Shown here: positions 53,925-63,399 of the stretch, piece by piece
How positions within the stretch are numbered: the stretch's first letter is position 1
Layout of the letters: each line of letters opens with the position of its first letter
NCBI RefSeq assembly: GCF_001282685.1
Contig: NZ_LN875034.1
Span: 312,157 to 376,156, forward strand
Reading direction: 5' to 3'
From: Niameybacter massiliensis
GTDB lineage: Bacteria; Bacillota; Clostridia; Lachnospirales; Cellulosilyticaceae
Length of the DNA: 64,000 nucleotides
Made by a program: the position numbers and the translations under genes
Notes under the pieces: generated by a model
Database searches by the model: none
What the model was told of the DNA's origin: nothing
What the model saw: only the letters and a program-made list of their open reading frames with translations

Positions 53925-56327
53925 ATGAGAAAAGTATTAGAGAGTTTACATCAAGGAATCTGTATACTAGATCAGGATAGTAAGATTAAATTTGTAAATA
54001 AAGCTTTTAGTGACCAAGTACACTTATCACATCAAGATATTGAAAATAAACAAAAGGATGAAGCTTTTAGATTTACAGATGACAGGAAATATTTAATTAT
54101 AAAAGATGAATATGGATGTGTAGACCATTTAAGTATTAAATATATAGATGAATTTTTTGAAGGTGAACAAGTAAAGTATATGATCATTGAAGAATGCCAG
54201 TATAAGCAAGAAAGAGACATGTTTGAGGCCTATTTTAATCGACTACCTTTCTTGGCGGGCATTAAAGATATAGAAGGTAGATATCTTTTTATCAATGATC
54301 AATGTATAGAAGTATCTAAAACATTATCAGATGTAGATACTAGGGAGGAAATATTAGGCAAGACAGATTTAGAACTATGGAATACTCAATATGGCCTTCA
54401 GCTAAAAGAGAAAGAAGAAATGGTAATACAAAATAAGTGTCCAATAACGTATGATGAAGAAGCTATCATAGGAGAAGAAACGATTTATTTTCATGTGACT
54501 AGAAATTATATCCCAGATGCCCGGGGAGATGTAAAGTACCTTATTGGTTCTAAGATAGATAGAAGTTATGAGTATGGGATGGAACAACGATTGGAAAAGA
54601 GCTATGAGCAAATGTCTACGTTAAAGAGTATTTTAAACGATACGGACAATGCCTTAGTTGTACTAGATAATGTAAAACAAGAGATGATGCAACAATTAAA
54701 TGCAGAGTATATAAGTATTCTAACCTATGATGAAAAAAATGGAATAGTTGGTTCACGAATAAAGTATGGTTCAAAATACTGGAGAGAAGAAGAAGATTTT
54801 AAAGGCGTAAAAATTGCATGGGCAGATGTTAAAGATAAACAGTTTTGGGGACTTAAATATATAGATGAAGTGGAGCGTAATAATAGGAAGAAAGAAAAAT
54901 ACGAAAGATACGATTTAAGGATATCAGGAATAATCTATGAAGCGGCATATCCTCTAGTGTATCAAGATGAAATACTAGGAGTCCTTTCTTTTGGATATAG
55001 AGATGCAATACATATACCTAAGGATCTAGATACTTTTATAGAAGTTCTTGTCAGACATATAAGCGTATTGCTTAAAAATGCTAGTTTAGCAGAAATGATT
55101 AAAAATGTACTTAGAGAAAATAATTTAACTAAAGAAGAGATGCACTGTATTATTAATAATGGGGTAGATGTAATAAGTATTATTGGCCTAGATGGGATAG
55201 TTAAGAAAGTAAATAGAGGTTATCGTGAAGTATTGAAATGGGAAGAAGAAAAGATAATAGGGGAACACTGTGATCAGCTAGTACATCCTCATGATATGCC
55301 ATTATTTGAGGAATGGGCAAGAAGATGTTTACGACAAGAAAATGTTGAACCTTTTACATGTAGGATTCAATGTGGAGATGGTGTATATAAATGGATACAG
55401 TGGAAAGCTAAAATATTAGAAGAAAATGATCTAATTATAGCCATGGGAAGAGATGTTACGAAAGAACGACAATTAGAAGAAGCAAAATTAGAGTATGAAA
55501 GAGCGTTGCAAATGGAAACTCTTAAAAACGAATTTTTTGCTAATATGTCTCATGAATTTAAAACGCCAATTAATATTGTACTCTCTATGATGCAGCTCAT
55601 GGGAAAAAATATAGAGGATGGAAGTATTAAGTATAATAAAGGAGTAAACTTAGATAAGCATATAAAGATTGTTAAACAAAATGCTTATAGATTATTAAGG
55701 CTTGTCAATAACTTAATTGATATGACACGTATAGATGCGGGATACTATAAGATGAATTTTGAAAATCATAACATCATTAGTATTGTAGAAGATATTACCA
55801 TGTCTGTAGCAGAGTATACTGAAGAAAAAGGTATTAACCTTGTTTTTGATACACAGGAGGAAGAGGTTATCCTTGCGTGTGATCCAGATAAGATAGAACG
55901 TATTATGTTGAATCTACTTTCTAATGCAGTTAAAGCAATGACAAGAGACAAACAAATAGAGCGAGGCCTGAAAATCGAAGTAGATATAAAGGTAGAAAAA
56001 GAAAATGTTTATATTTATGTAAAAGACAATGGTACTGGTATCCCTAAAGAAAAGCTACAAGATATATTTACAAGGTTTGTACAGATTGAAGACAGTCTTA
56101 CAAGAAAATCAGAAGGAAGTGGAATAGGATTAGCTTTAGTTAAATCACTTGTCGAAATGCATAGAGGTGAGATATATGTAGAAAGTGAAGAAGGTATAGG
56201 AACAAGCTTCTGGTTTAGCTTACCTATTAGACAAGAGGCCAATGTAAATGTTATAGGTGATCCTACTATTGGTAATAAAATTGAAAAATGTGTAATTGAG
56301 TTTTCAGATGTATATAGCATCCATTAG
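53925..56327 (+). CDS. Soluble PAS/GAF hybrid sensor histidine kinase
   Basis: 800 residues, no membrane helix, so a cytoplasmic sensor. A PAS-like N-terminus (1-75), PAS about 90-205 (FNRLPFLAGIKDIEGRYLFIND core), GAF about 220-375, PAS about 395-510 (VISIIGLDGIVKKVNRGYREVL core), HisKA with H543 (MSHEFKTPIN), HATPase about 650-775 (NLLSNAVKAM, DNGTGIPKEK, GSGIGLALVKS). No response regulator is adjacent. Sporulation-type orphan kinases have a similar layout, but this is only a possibility. Confidence 0.9.
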   Translation: MRKVLESLHQGICILDQDSKIKFVNKAFSDQVHLSHQDIENKQKDEAFRFTDDRKYLIIKDEYGCVDHLSIKYIDEFFEGEQVKYMIIEECQYKQERDMFEAYFNRLPFLAGIKDIEGRYLFINDQCIEVSKTLSDVDTREEILGKTDLELWNTQYGLQLKEKEEMVIQNKCPITYDEEAIIGEETIYFHVTRNYIPDARGDVKYLIGSKIDRSYEYGMEQRLEKSYEQMSTLKSILNDTDNALVVLDNVKQEMMQQLNAEYISILTYDEKNGIVGSRIKYGSKYWREEEDFKGVKIAWADVKDKQFWGLKYIDEVERNNRKKEKYERYDLRISGIIYEAAYPLVYQDEILGVLSFGYRDAIHIPKDLDTFIEVLVRHISVLLKNASLAEMIKNVLRENNLTKEEMHCIINNGVDVISIIGLDGIVKKVNRGYREVLKWEEEKIIGEHCDQLVHPHDMPLFEEWARRCLRQENVEPFTCRIQCGDGVYKWIQWKAKILEENDLIIAMGRDVTKERQLEEAKLEYERALQMETLKNEFFANMSHEFKTPINIVLSMMQLMGKNIEDGSIKYNKGVNLDKHIKIVKQNAYRLLRLVNNLIDMTRIDAGYYKMNFENHNIISIVEDITMSVAEYTEEKGINLVFDTQEEEVILACDPDKIERIMLNLLSNAVKAMTRDKQIERGLKIEVDIKVEKENVYIYVKDNGTGIPKEKLQDIFTRFVQIEDSLTRKSEGSGIGLALVKSLVEMHRGEIYVESEEGIGTSFWFSLPIRQEANVNVIGDPTIGNKIEKCVIEFSDVYSIH

Positions 56328-56354
56328 TGGGTAGTTAACTAGAAGGAGAATAAG

Positions 56355-57080
56355 ATGCTAAAGTTTATTGGTGTAGGAAGTGCTTTTAATACAAGATTAG
56401 GTAATAATAGTGCCTTTATTAAAGAAGGTCAAGAAATGCTTTTGATAGATTGTGGTGGCACAGTATTTCATGATGTGCAGCAATTGGATTTATTGCAGGG
56501 AATCCATAAATTAAAAATTATGATTACCCATACTCATCCAGACCATATAGGAAGCTTGGGAGAGGTTATATTTTATTGTTATTATATTTTAAAGATAAAG
56601 GTAGAGGTTTTTTATCCAAATGAAGCGCTTATAAAGTCTTACTTACGTATTATTGGAGTAACAGAGGATATGTATGTGTTGGATGGGAATTGTGAAGTAG
56701 ACTTTGAATTAAATGGACTGGGATTAATCCATGCACAGTGGGTACAACAGGTTCACGTAGATACTATGCCTGCCTATGGATTTATCTTAAATACAGAAGA
56801 ACAAAGGCTGTATTACAGCGGAGATTCCAGTCAAATCCCAGATAAAGTTATTGAAGAACTAGAAAATGGTGAGCTTGATGTTATCTATCAAGATAGCTGT
56901 GGATTGGATTATGAAGGTAATGTCCATCTCTATTTATATAAGTTAGCGGATAAGATTCAACCTCAATATAGAAAGCAAGTCTATTGCATGCACCTTGATC
57001 AGCATATTAAAATGGATGAGATTAGAGGGTTAGGATTCAATGTTGTAGAACGAGAGCCTGTACCTAATAGAATAGAATAA
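56355..57080 (+). CDS. Metallo-beta-lactamase fold hydrolase
   Basis: 241 residues. HxHxDH zinc motif H59/H61/D63/H64 (THTHPDHIGS), later YSGDSS aspartate and MHLDQH histidine. RNase Z/phosphodiesterase-like branch without the long arm of RNase Z. Substrate unknown. AAGGAG upstream, 27 bases after the kinase gene, so possibly cotranscribed with it. Confidence 0.87.
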   Translation: MLKFIGVGSAFNTRLGNNSAFIKEGQEMLLIDCGGTVFHDVQQLDLLQGIHKLKIMITHTHPDHIGSLGEVIFYCYYILKIKVEVFYPNEALIKSYLRIIGVTEDMYVLDGNCEVDFELNGLGLIHAQWVQQVHVDTMPAYGFILNTEEQRLYYSGDSSQIPDKVIEELENGELDVIYQDSCGLDYEGNVHLYLYKLADKIQPQYRKQVYCMHLDQHIKMDEIRGLGFNVVEREPVPNRIE

Positions 57081-57135
57081 AATAACCCCTTATAGAAAGT
57101 CTTGTGAATTGACTTTCTATAAGGGGTTATTTTTA
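57081..57135. terminator. Terminator between convergent MBL and ABC genes
   Basis: 21-base perfect arms (57081-57101 with 57111-57131) and a T-rich tail. Confidence 0.9.
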
Positions 57136-57197
57136 TGGCGGAAGGGTTAGGACTACATGTACACTATCCCTTTTACATTTGCTCTTAAAAAGAGACT

Positions 57198-57995
57198 TTA
57201 CAGGCGGCGTATGCCGTCGGCTAGGAGGTTGAAGCCTAGTACGACTAGGGCAATCATGATACCAGGGAAGATTGCAAGGTAAGGTGCCTGTAGCATATAG
57301 GGTTGTGCTTCGCCAAGGATCTTACCCCAACTTGCAAGTGGAGGTTGTAGGCCTAGTCCTAAGTAGCTTAGACCGGCTTCTGAGAGGATAGCTGAAGCGA
57401 AGGAGAGTGTAGCAGTTATATAGATACTAGAGGCTAAGTTGGGCAAAATGTGTACAAACATAATGCGAAATGGATTGATGCCTCCAGTTATGGCAGCTTC
57501 TACAAAGGTAGCATTCCTATATTGTAAGTAACCACTGCGTACAATCCTAGTAAAGCGTGGGATGTTCATAATGCTTAGTGCCACAATAATCATTGGCATA
57601 TTAGATCCCCAAAGGGCAATAAGCATAAGTGCAAGTAGTGTGCCTGGAAATGCCATCTTTACTTCAATAAGCTTGATAATGAGCGTATCAACAAAACCTC
57701 CGAAGTACCCTGAAGCAATCCCTAGTAAGCCTCCTATTAAGAGAGAAAAGCATACTGTACTTATTCCAATGACAAAGATTAATCTAGCACCTACCATAAT
57801 ACGGCTTAGTACATCTCGACCAAATTGATCTGTACCCATCAAATGTATGAAAGATGGGGCTTGAAGTTTGTTTATAATATCCATAGCCTCTGGGTCATAA
57901 GGTGTATAGAAAAAGCTAGTAAGCGCTAATAAACCAATAAATCCAATTAAAAATGTTCCAATAATAAGTTCAGTATTCCATTTGAATGCCTTCAT
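57198..57995 (-). CDS. Dpp/Opp-type ABC importer permease (DppC-like)
   Basis: 265 residues, six membrane helices, and the DppC hallmarks MGTDQFGRDVLSRI (about 53-66) and the C-terminal SEAGLSYLGLGLQPP. Forms the channel with the DppB-like protein encoded 1 base upstream. Last gene of the minus-strand operon. No ATPase genes are in the window, so it must borrow them from elsewhere. Confidence 0.93.
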   Translation of the reverse strand: MKAFKWNTELIIGTFLIGFIGLLALTSFFYTPYDPEAMDIINKLQAPSFIHLMGTDQFGRDVLSRIMVGARLIFVIGISTVCFSLLIGGLLGIASGYFGGFVDTLIIKLIEVKMAFPGTLLALMLIALWGSNMPMIIVALSIMNIPRFTRIVRSGYLQYRNATFVEAAITGGINPFRIMFVHILPNLASSIYITATLSFASAILSEAGLSYLGLGLQPPLASWGKILGEAQPYMLQAPYLAIFPGIMIALVVLGFNLLADGIRRL

Positions 57996-57996
57996 A

Positions 57997-58944
57997 TTAG
58001 CGCCCTCCTATTACACGGATACGTGGGTCTATTATGCTGTAGAGGATATCTACTATAAAGTTGATCACAACAACAATCCCTCCTAAGTAGAGGACAAGCC
58101 CTTGGATAAGAGGAAGGTCACGACTATTAATAGCTGTAACAATAAGGTTCCCAAGGCCTGGAAGGTTAAAGACATTTTCTGTAATAATACTCCCACCTAA
58201 TATATCAATAACGAGCATGCCTAAAATAGTAATAGTAGGAATAAGCGCATTTTTGAAGACGTGTTTGGTGAGGACTTTGCCTTCGGATAATCCTTTGCTT
58301 CTGGCTGTCTGGACATAGTGCTTGGGAAGTTCTTCGAGCATAGTTGTGCTCAAGTAACGGATGAGTACAGCAGCAGCTCCCAGTGATATGGAAAGACCAG
58401 GGAGAAAAAGACTTTGAAACCACTTCAAAGGATGAGTAACAAAAGGTATATAGCCACCACTTGGAAAAATGTTGAGCGTGACAGAAAAAAGTAGTACCAA
58501 TACAATACCCATCCAAAAAGAAGGAATGGCGATACTCAGTTGTGAAAGGATACAGACAAACTTGCCGCTAGCATGGTCATGACGTACAATGAACAGTCCT
58601 ATAGGCAGTCCAATGAGCACTGTTAAGGTAAGTGAAACAAGTGCTAGAGATGCTGTGACAGGAATACGTGCAAGAAGGAGTTCACTAACGGGTATATGGA
58701 AGCGAATAGAGTCACCTAAGTTTCCTCTAAATGCATTACCTATCCAATCTATATAACGTGTGAGAGCTGGTGCATCTAAATTCAAAGATTGTCTCATCGC
58801 CTCAAGTTGTAAGGGGTCTGCATCGGGACCCAGTATAATAGAAGCTGGATCCCCTGGCAGTATTTGAAATACCCCAAATGTCACAATAGATATCAGAAGT
58901 AAAGTGGTGATTAATGAAATGAATTTTTTAATATAGAATCCCAT
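57997..58944 (-). CDS. Dpp/Opp-type ABC importer permease (DppB-like)
   Basis: 315 residues, six membrane helices, GDPASIILG near the start and the EAA-type loop YVQTARSKGLSEGKVL (about 211-226). Starts 11 bases after the binding protein gene. Confidence 0.93.
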   Translation of the reverse strand: MGFYIKKFISLITTLLLISIVTFGVFQILPGDPASIILGPDADPLQLEAMRQSLNLDAPALTRYIDWIGNAFRGNLGDSIRFHIPVSELLLARIPVTASLALVSLTLTVLIGLPIGLFIVRHDHASGKFVCILSQLSIAIPSFWMGIVLVLLFSVTLNIFPSGGYIPFVTHPLKWFQSLFLPGLSISLGAAAVLIRYLSTTMLEELPKHYVQTARSKGLSEGKVLTKHVFKNALIPTITILGMLVIDILGGSIITENVFNLPGLGNLIVTAINSRDLPLIQGLVLYLGGIVVVINFIVDILYSIIDPRIRVIGGR

Positions 58945-58955
58945 AAGACCACCTT

Positions 58956-60500
58956 TTATTCTCCTATATAGTAAAGCTTCGTTGCATCAAAATAAGGTGC
59001 AGGATAAGGGGTATAACCTTGAAGATCTGGTTTGGATGCCATAATTAAGTGTGGATCCATGATGTAGACTGCAACCGCTTCATCTGCAAGAAATTGTTGA
59101 GCTTGCTTATAAATTGCTGCACGTTTATCAGGGTCCGTTTCATGGATACCATCAGCTATAAGCTGGTCATAGGTATCACTCTTTAAGTGGTAGAAGTTTT
59201 TAGCGTATTCACTTTGATAGCGTACAAAGGTTTCGTGTGGGTCAAGCTTACCTGCTAAGCCGATAATAGTTGTTTCGTAGTTACCACCACTATAGACTGT
59301 ATCTAGCCATGTACCCCATTCCATAAGTTCAATATTAAGGGTAATGCCAACTTGTTTTAACATATCAGCAAGCACTTGAGCTGTATCAATATGGGTTTGG
59401 TAGTTAGAAGGAACTTTAATGGTTGTTGTAAAACCATTAGGAAGTCCAGCTTCTTCTAAAAGGGCTTTTGCTTTTTCCGGGTTATAAGGATAAGGTTCCT
59501 TTTGGCTAAGATCATTGAACCAGAAGCCCATTACAGGGCTGGCATTGGTATAAAGTTTGCTACCATAACCACCTACAACACCATTGATAATTAAATCTTT
59601 ATCTATAGCATAGTTGATTGCTTGACGGACTCTTAAGTCGTTAAAAGGCTCGATATCATGATTGAGTGCAAAGATCTGAACCATATTTTGTGGGAAAGAA
59701 GTCATAGTAAAGTCTTTTTCTAAAGCAGGCACACTCATAGAAAGCACTTGAGCTATATCTAAGTCACCTGATTTAAGCGCCATTAAAATACTACTTTCAT
59801 CTGTCATAATACGGAATTCAATTTCATCTATAGATGCCATACGTGTTGTATCGTAATAGGCATCATTGCGTTTAAGAACAATACTTTTAGCTGGTGAATA
59901 GCTTACAAAACTAAAAGGACCTGTGCCTATAGGTTTGCTGGATTGCTCTGTATAATTTTTAGGAATAACGGGTTCAATCAAGGTGCTTAAGAAAGAAGCA
60001 TCTTGGTTACTTAAAGTAAAGGTTAAAGTATCTTCATCTATTGCTTCAATAGAAGTTACAGATTGGAATTTTGATGAAAGAGGAGTTTCACCATTAAGAC
60101 CGGATAAACGTTTATAAGAGTATAATACATCATCCATTGTCATAGGTTCTCCGTTATGGAAGGTTACATCAGTTCTGATGTCAAAAGTATACTGTAGGCC
60201 GTCGTCGCTTACGGTATAGTCTGTGGCAAGTTGAGGTAAGAATGCACCTTTTTCATCAAAACGAATAAGTCCCTCAAAGACATTGTTCATGACAGCCTTT
60301 GTGTCAGCAGCAGCGCTTAGGTGAGGATCTAGGTGATCAGGTTCTGATGGCATAGTTGTGCGTACAATTCCACCTACTTGTATTTCACTAGTTAGAGCCG
60401 TGACATTAGTAGATGCCTTAAGGTCTCCTCCAGTGTTGTTTGTACATCCTACTGCTAATAGCATAGAGCAAGAAAGTACTAAGCTTAAAAATTTTTTCAT
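58956..60500 (-). CDS. Dpp/Opp-type ABC substrate-binding lipoprotein
   Basis: 514 residues from ATG 60500, chosen by CAAGGAGG upstream. A longer frame to 60563 has none. Signal with lipobox LAVGC (C19), then an SBP_bac_5 fold (PDHLDPHLSAAADTKAVMNNVFEGL core, DLRVRQAINYAIDKDL). Captures peptides, nickel-complexes or similar. The ligand is not readable. First gene of the operon. Confidence 0.93.
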   Translation of the reverse strand: MKKFLSLVLSCSMLLAVGCTNNTGGDLKASTNVTALTSEIQVGGIVRTTMPSEPDHLDPHLSAAADTKAVMNNVFEGLIRFDEKGAFLPQLATDYTVSDDGLQYTFDIRTDVTFHNGEPMTMDDVLYSYKRLSGLNGETPLSSKFQSVTSIEAIDEDTLTFTLSNQDASFLSTLIEPVIPKNYTEQSSKPIGTGPFSFVSYSPAKSIVLKRNDAYYDTTRMASIDEIEFRIMTDESSILMALKSGDLDIAQVLSMSVPALEKDFTMTSFPQNMVQIFALNHDIEPFNDLRVRQAINYAIDKDLIINGVVGGYGSKLYTNASPVMGFWFNDLSQKEPYPYNPEKAKALLEEAGLPNGFTTTIKVPSNYQTHIDTAQVLADMLKQVGITLNIELMEWGTWLDTVYSGGNYETTIIGLAGKLDPHETFVRYQSEYAKNFYHLKSDTYDQLIADGIHETDPDKRAAIYKQAQQFLADEAVAVYIMDPHLIMASKPDLQGYTPYPAPYFDATKLYYIGE

Positions 60501-60677
60501 AAATTGCCTCCTTGTACAATGCACACTTATAAATGTATAAGTTGCGCTTGTTATAGTATTCAATACGCTTCTATTATAAAAAAGTCTGAACTTAGATACA
60601 AGAAAAATTAAGTGTAACCATTTTATAAAAATGGAATAATATGGTAGTAATTAGAATGTGGAAAGAGGCGATGAGGG

Positions 60678-61184
60678 ATGAATAATCAATTAGGTTTAAT
60701 TGCTATTTTAGGAATAAGCTATTTGCTTCTAAGCCAAGAACACGGATTTGACTATCGAGGAGAAAGTGGAGAAGGCTATAAACAATTCAAGAGCGAACTC
60801 TATGACATTAGTTTTAAGTATCCTGCAGACTGGACTAAAAATCCTAACTATGAAGAACGTTATGATGGCCCAGGGGGCTTCGTAGAAGTTGCAGAAATTG
60901 AAGCTTATAATAGGCCAATAAATGTGGTTGTACAGCAAGAAATTAATACACCTATTAAACCTTTTGGGATGAATCCAAAAGTTATGGATGTAGATTTAGA
61001 TGGTCAACCAGCTAGAGTAATTATACCATCAGCAGATCAAAATAAAGTTTTTGATAGAGAAGTAGCAATTATTGTCAAAAATAAAAAGCCTGTTGTTGAA
61101 GGTCAAGAGAGGTATGACTACACAATTATATGGACCGATAAAGCAAATCTTGAAAATATACTTAACTCCTTTAAATTTATATAG
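60678..61184 (+). CDS. Small exported PsbP-like protein
   Basis: 168 residues, uncleaved or short signal (about 5-19), then a PsbP/DUF1795-like fold (ISFKYPADWTKN, YDYTIIWTDKANLENILNSFKF). Probably on the outer membrane face. Function unknown. RBS is a modest AGAGGCGATGAGGG. Divergent from the SBP gene. Confidence 0.75.
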   Translation: MNNQLGLIAILGISYLLLSQEHGFDYRGESGEGYKQFKSELYDISFKYPADWTKNPNYEERYDGPGGFVEVAEIEAYNRPINVVVQQEINTPIKPFGMNPKVMDVDLDGQPARVIIPSADQNKVFDREVAIIVKNKKPVVEGQERYDYTIIWTDKANLENILNSFKFI

Positions 61185-61200
61185 AAATCCAAAGTTAAAT

Positions 61201-61246
61201 AAAGTAGGTACTCTGATTATTTTTGAAAGTTTAGGGTATCTACTTT
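61201..61246 (+). terminator. Hairpin after the PsbP-like gene
   Basis: AAAGTAGGTAC-type arm 61201-61213 pairs with 61232-61246 with one or two mismatches. 61247-61453 is AT-rich with no other feature seen. Confidence 0.6.
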
Positions 61247-61453
61247 TATGATATAAGCAAAGTATGTTTTCCTAAATCAATAAGTTTTTTGTGAAGGTAT
61301 ATAATGAGGATAAGTATTTTTAATAATTATAGGGACAAGCATTAATAAATGCAAAGTAATTGATGATAAAAACTAAAGTTTTATGAAAAATGATGTCTTA
61401 TTGATGGGAAAATGTTAAGATAGACATTAGAAATAGGACAAAGGAGTCAACAG

Positions 61454-62086
61454 ATGAAGCCATATATTGTACCACAACTTGAATTAATAGATGAGGATTT
61501 AACCAACTTAGAAGATGAGATGGTTATAGAAGAAAAACATCTTAAAAGTATTTATATAGAAGAGCAAAACTGTAAGAATGTACTTTTTAAAGGATGTATT
61601 TTAGAAAATGTTACTTTTAGTGATAATTGCTTTAAGAAAATAGAGTTTAATAATGTTATTTTTAAGCGCTGTGACTTATCTAATATGAGCTTAGAAGATG
61701 CTATTTTTCACATATGCCAATTTGAAGATTGCAAATTAACGGGTCTTAATATTCCAGAAAGCTGTGTGCAGTATACAACTTTTAAAACATGTATTGGAGA
61801 TTACTTAGGATTAGGATTTTCAACACTGAAAGAAGTAGATTTTGAAGAATGTAGCTTGAAAATGAGCTATCTTGGAGAATGCAAGTTTCAAAAAGTACAA
61901 TTTAAACTATGTGATTTAACTGGAGCTGAAATGGCAGGTACAAAGCTTAAAGGATTAGATTTCACAACCTGTCAAATTGAAGGATTAAAGGTAAAGCTAC
62001 AAGAATTAGTAGGCCTTAAGGTTACACCAACTCAAGCATTAAATTTTGCAAAAATGCTTGGATTAAAAATAGAGGGGATGGAGTAA
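61454..62086 (+). CDS. Pentapeptide-repeat-type protein
   Basis: 210 residues. From about 30 to 185 the A(N/D)LxX pattern recurs with Cys/Phe at the core (FKGCILENVTFSDNCF, FKRCDLSNMSLEDAIF, LCDLTGAEMAGTKLKGLDF), giving a right-handed beta-helix. Some members mimic DNA and protect gyrase (Qnr-like). Role here unknown. AAAGGAG upstream, and the next gene follows after 1 base. Confidence 0.85.
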   Translation: MKPYIVPQLELIDEDLTNLEDEMVIEEKHLKSIYIEEQNCKNVLFKGCILENVTFSDNCFKKIEFNNVIFKRCDLSNMSLEDAIFHICQFEDCKLTGLNIPESCVQYTTFKTCIGDYLGLGFSTLKEVDFEECSLKMSYLGECKFQKVQFKLCDLTGAEMAGTKLKGLDFTTCQIEGLKVKLQELVGLKVTPTQALNFAKMLGLKIEGME

Positions 62087-62087
62087 G

Positions 62088-63332
62088 ATGAGTAGACTAT
62101 TTTATACAGAAACAAGAAAACGTTTAGCTGAGCAACTTGAAGAAGGGAGCTTAACATTACTATTTTCAGGAAACGCACCTAAAAAAAGTGCAGATGAATG
62201 TTATCCTTTTACAACTAATCGTCATTTTTACTACTTATGTGGTATTAAAGAAGAGGGTATTATTCTTGGACTTATGAAGGTTAAAGATGAAGTTAAATCT
62301 ATTTTGTTTATCAAAAAGGCTGATCCTGTAATGGAAAAATGGGTAGGTAAGACTATTTCTAAAGAAGAGGCAGAAGCAATTTCAGGCATTAGTGAAATTC
62401 ATTATTTAGATGCCTTTGAAAGTACACTCCATCATGCCATTATGTCTGGTGATGTTCATAAGATTTATTTAGACTTTGAAGTAGATGGATTTAAAAATGA
62501 TTTAACTAAGGAGCAACGCTTTGCAAATGACTGTAAAGAACGTTATCCTTTTGTGCAATTTGGCAATGTACATAATCATATTTCAGCGTTACGTATGATT
62601 AAATCCGAACATGAAATAGACAAGTTGAGAGAAGCTATTCAAATAACAGATGAAGGGATTAGAGCCCTTATGCAAAATGCAAAGAGCGGCATTATGGAGT
62701 ATGCACTTGAAGCCCATTTTGACTTTGTACTTAAGACACATGGAATAGAAGACTACGCGTTTAAAACAATTGCAGCATCAGGGGTAAATGCTACAGTGCT
62801 TCACTACTCAAGCAATAATAGTGTGATTCCACAAGATAGCTTAATACTCTTTGACTTAGGTGCTCAATATGAATACTATAATGCAGATATTACAAGAACA
62901 TTCCCTGTAGAAGGTAAGTTTACCCAAAGACAAAAACTCTTCTATAATATTGTACTACGTGCAAACGAAGAAGTAATTAAAATGATTAAACCAGGTATAC
63001 CGTTTACTGCACTTAATGAACGTGTTAAAGAGATCTATTTTGAAGAACTTGAGCCACTTGGATTAGTAGAGACAATGGAAGATGTGAGCAAATACTATTA
63101 TCATGGTGTAAGCCACTTCTTAGGTCTTGATACACATGATGTAGGTAGCCGTAAAGTAGAACTTCAAGAAGGAATGGTACTCACTGTAGAACCAGGTCTT
63201 TACATTGAAGAAGAAGCCATTGGTATTCGTATTGAAGATGATATTCTTGTTACAGCAACAGGATGTGAAAATCTTTCTAAAGATATTATTAAAACAGCGG
63301 AAGATATCGAAGCGTTTATGGCAAAACGCTAA
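62088..63332 (+). CDS. pepP: Xaa-Pro aminopeptidase
   Basis: 414 residues, normal length. N-terminal aminopeptidase-P domain (about 1-170) and a pita-bread M24B domain with metal ligands in LFDLGAQYEYYNADITR (two Asp), GVSHFLGLDTHD (His), TVEPGLY (Glu) and RIEDD (Glu). Removes N-terminal residues in front of proline. The ATG overlaps the stop region of the pentapeptide gene (TAAGATG), so translation is probably coupled. Confidence 0.93.
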   Translation: MSRLFYTETRKRLAEQLEEGSLTLLFSGNAPKKSADECYPFTTNRHFYYLCGIKEEGIILGLMKVKDEVKSILFIKKADPVMEKWVGKTISKEEAEAISGISEIHYLDAFESTLHHAIMSGDVHKIYLDFEVDGFKNDLTKEQRFANDCKERYPFVQFGNVHNHISALRMIKSEHEIDKLREAIQITDEGIRALMQNAKSGIMEYALEAHFDFVLKTHGIEDYAFKTIAASGVNATVLHYSSNNSVIPQDSLILFDLGAQYEYYNADITRTFPVEGKFTQRQKLFYNIVLRANEEVIKMIKPGIPFTALNERVKEIYFEELEPLGLVETMEDVSKYYYHGVSHFLGLDTHDVGSRKVELQEGMVLTVEPGLYIEEEAIGIRIEDDILVTATGCENLSKDIIKTAEDIEAFMAKR

Positions 63333-63342
63333 GTTAGAACTA

Positions 63343-63396
63343 AAAAGTTCTGCCACCCAATGCCTAATTTATAGGAATGGGTGGCAGAACTTTTTA
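63343..63396. terminator. Bidirectional terminator between pepP and the right-edge gene
   Basis: 18-base perfect arms (63343-63360 with 63379-63396), T-run on one side and A-run on the other. Confidence 0.9.
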
Positions 63397-63399
63397 TTG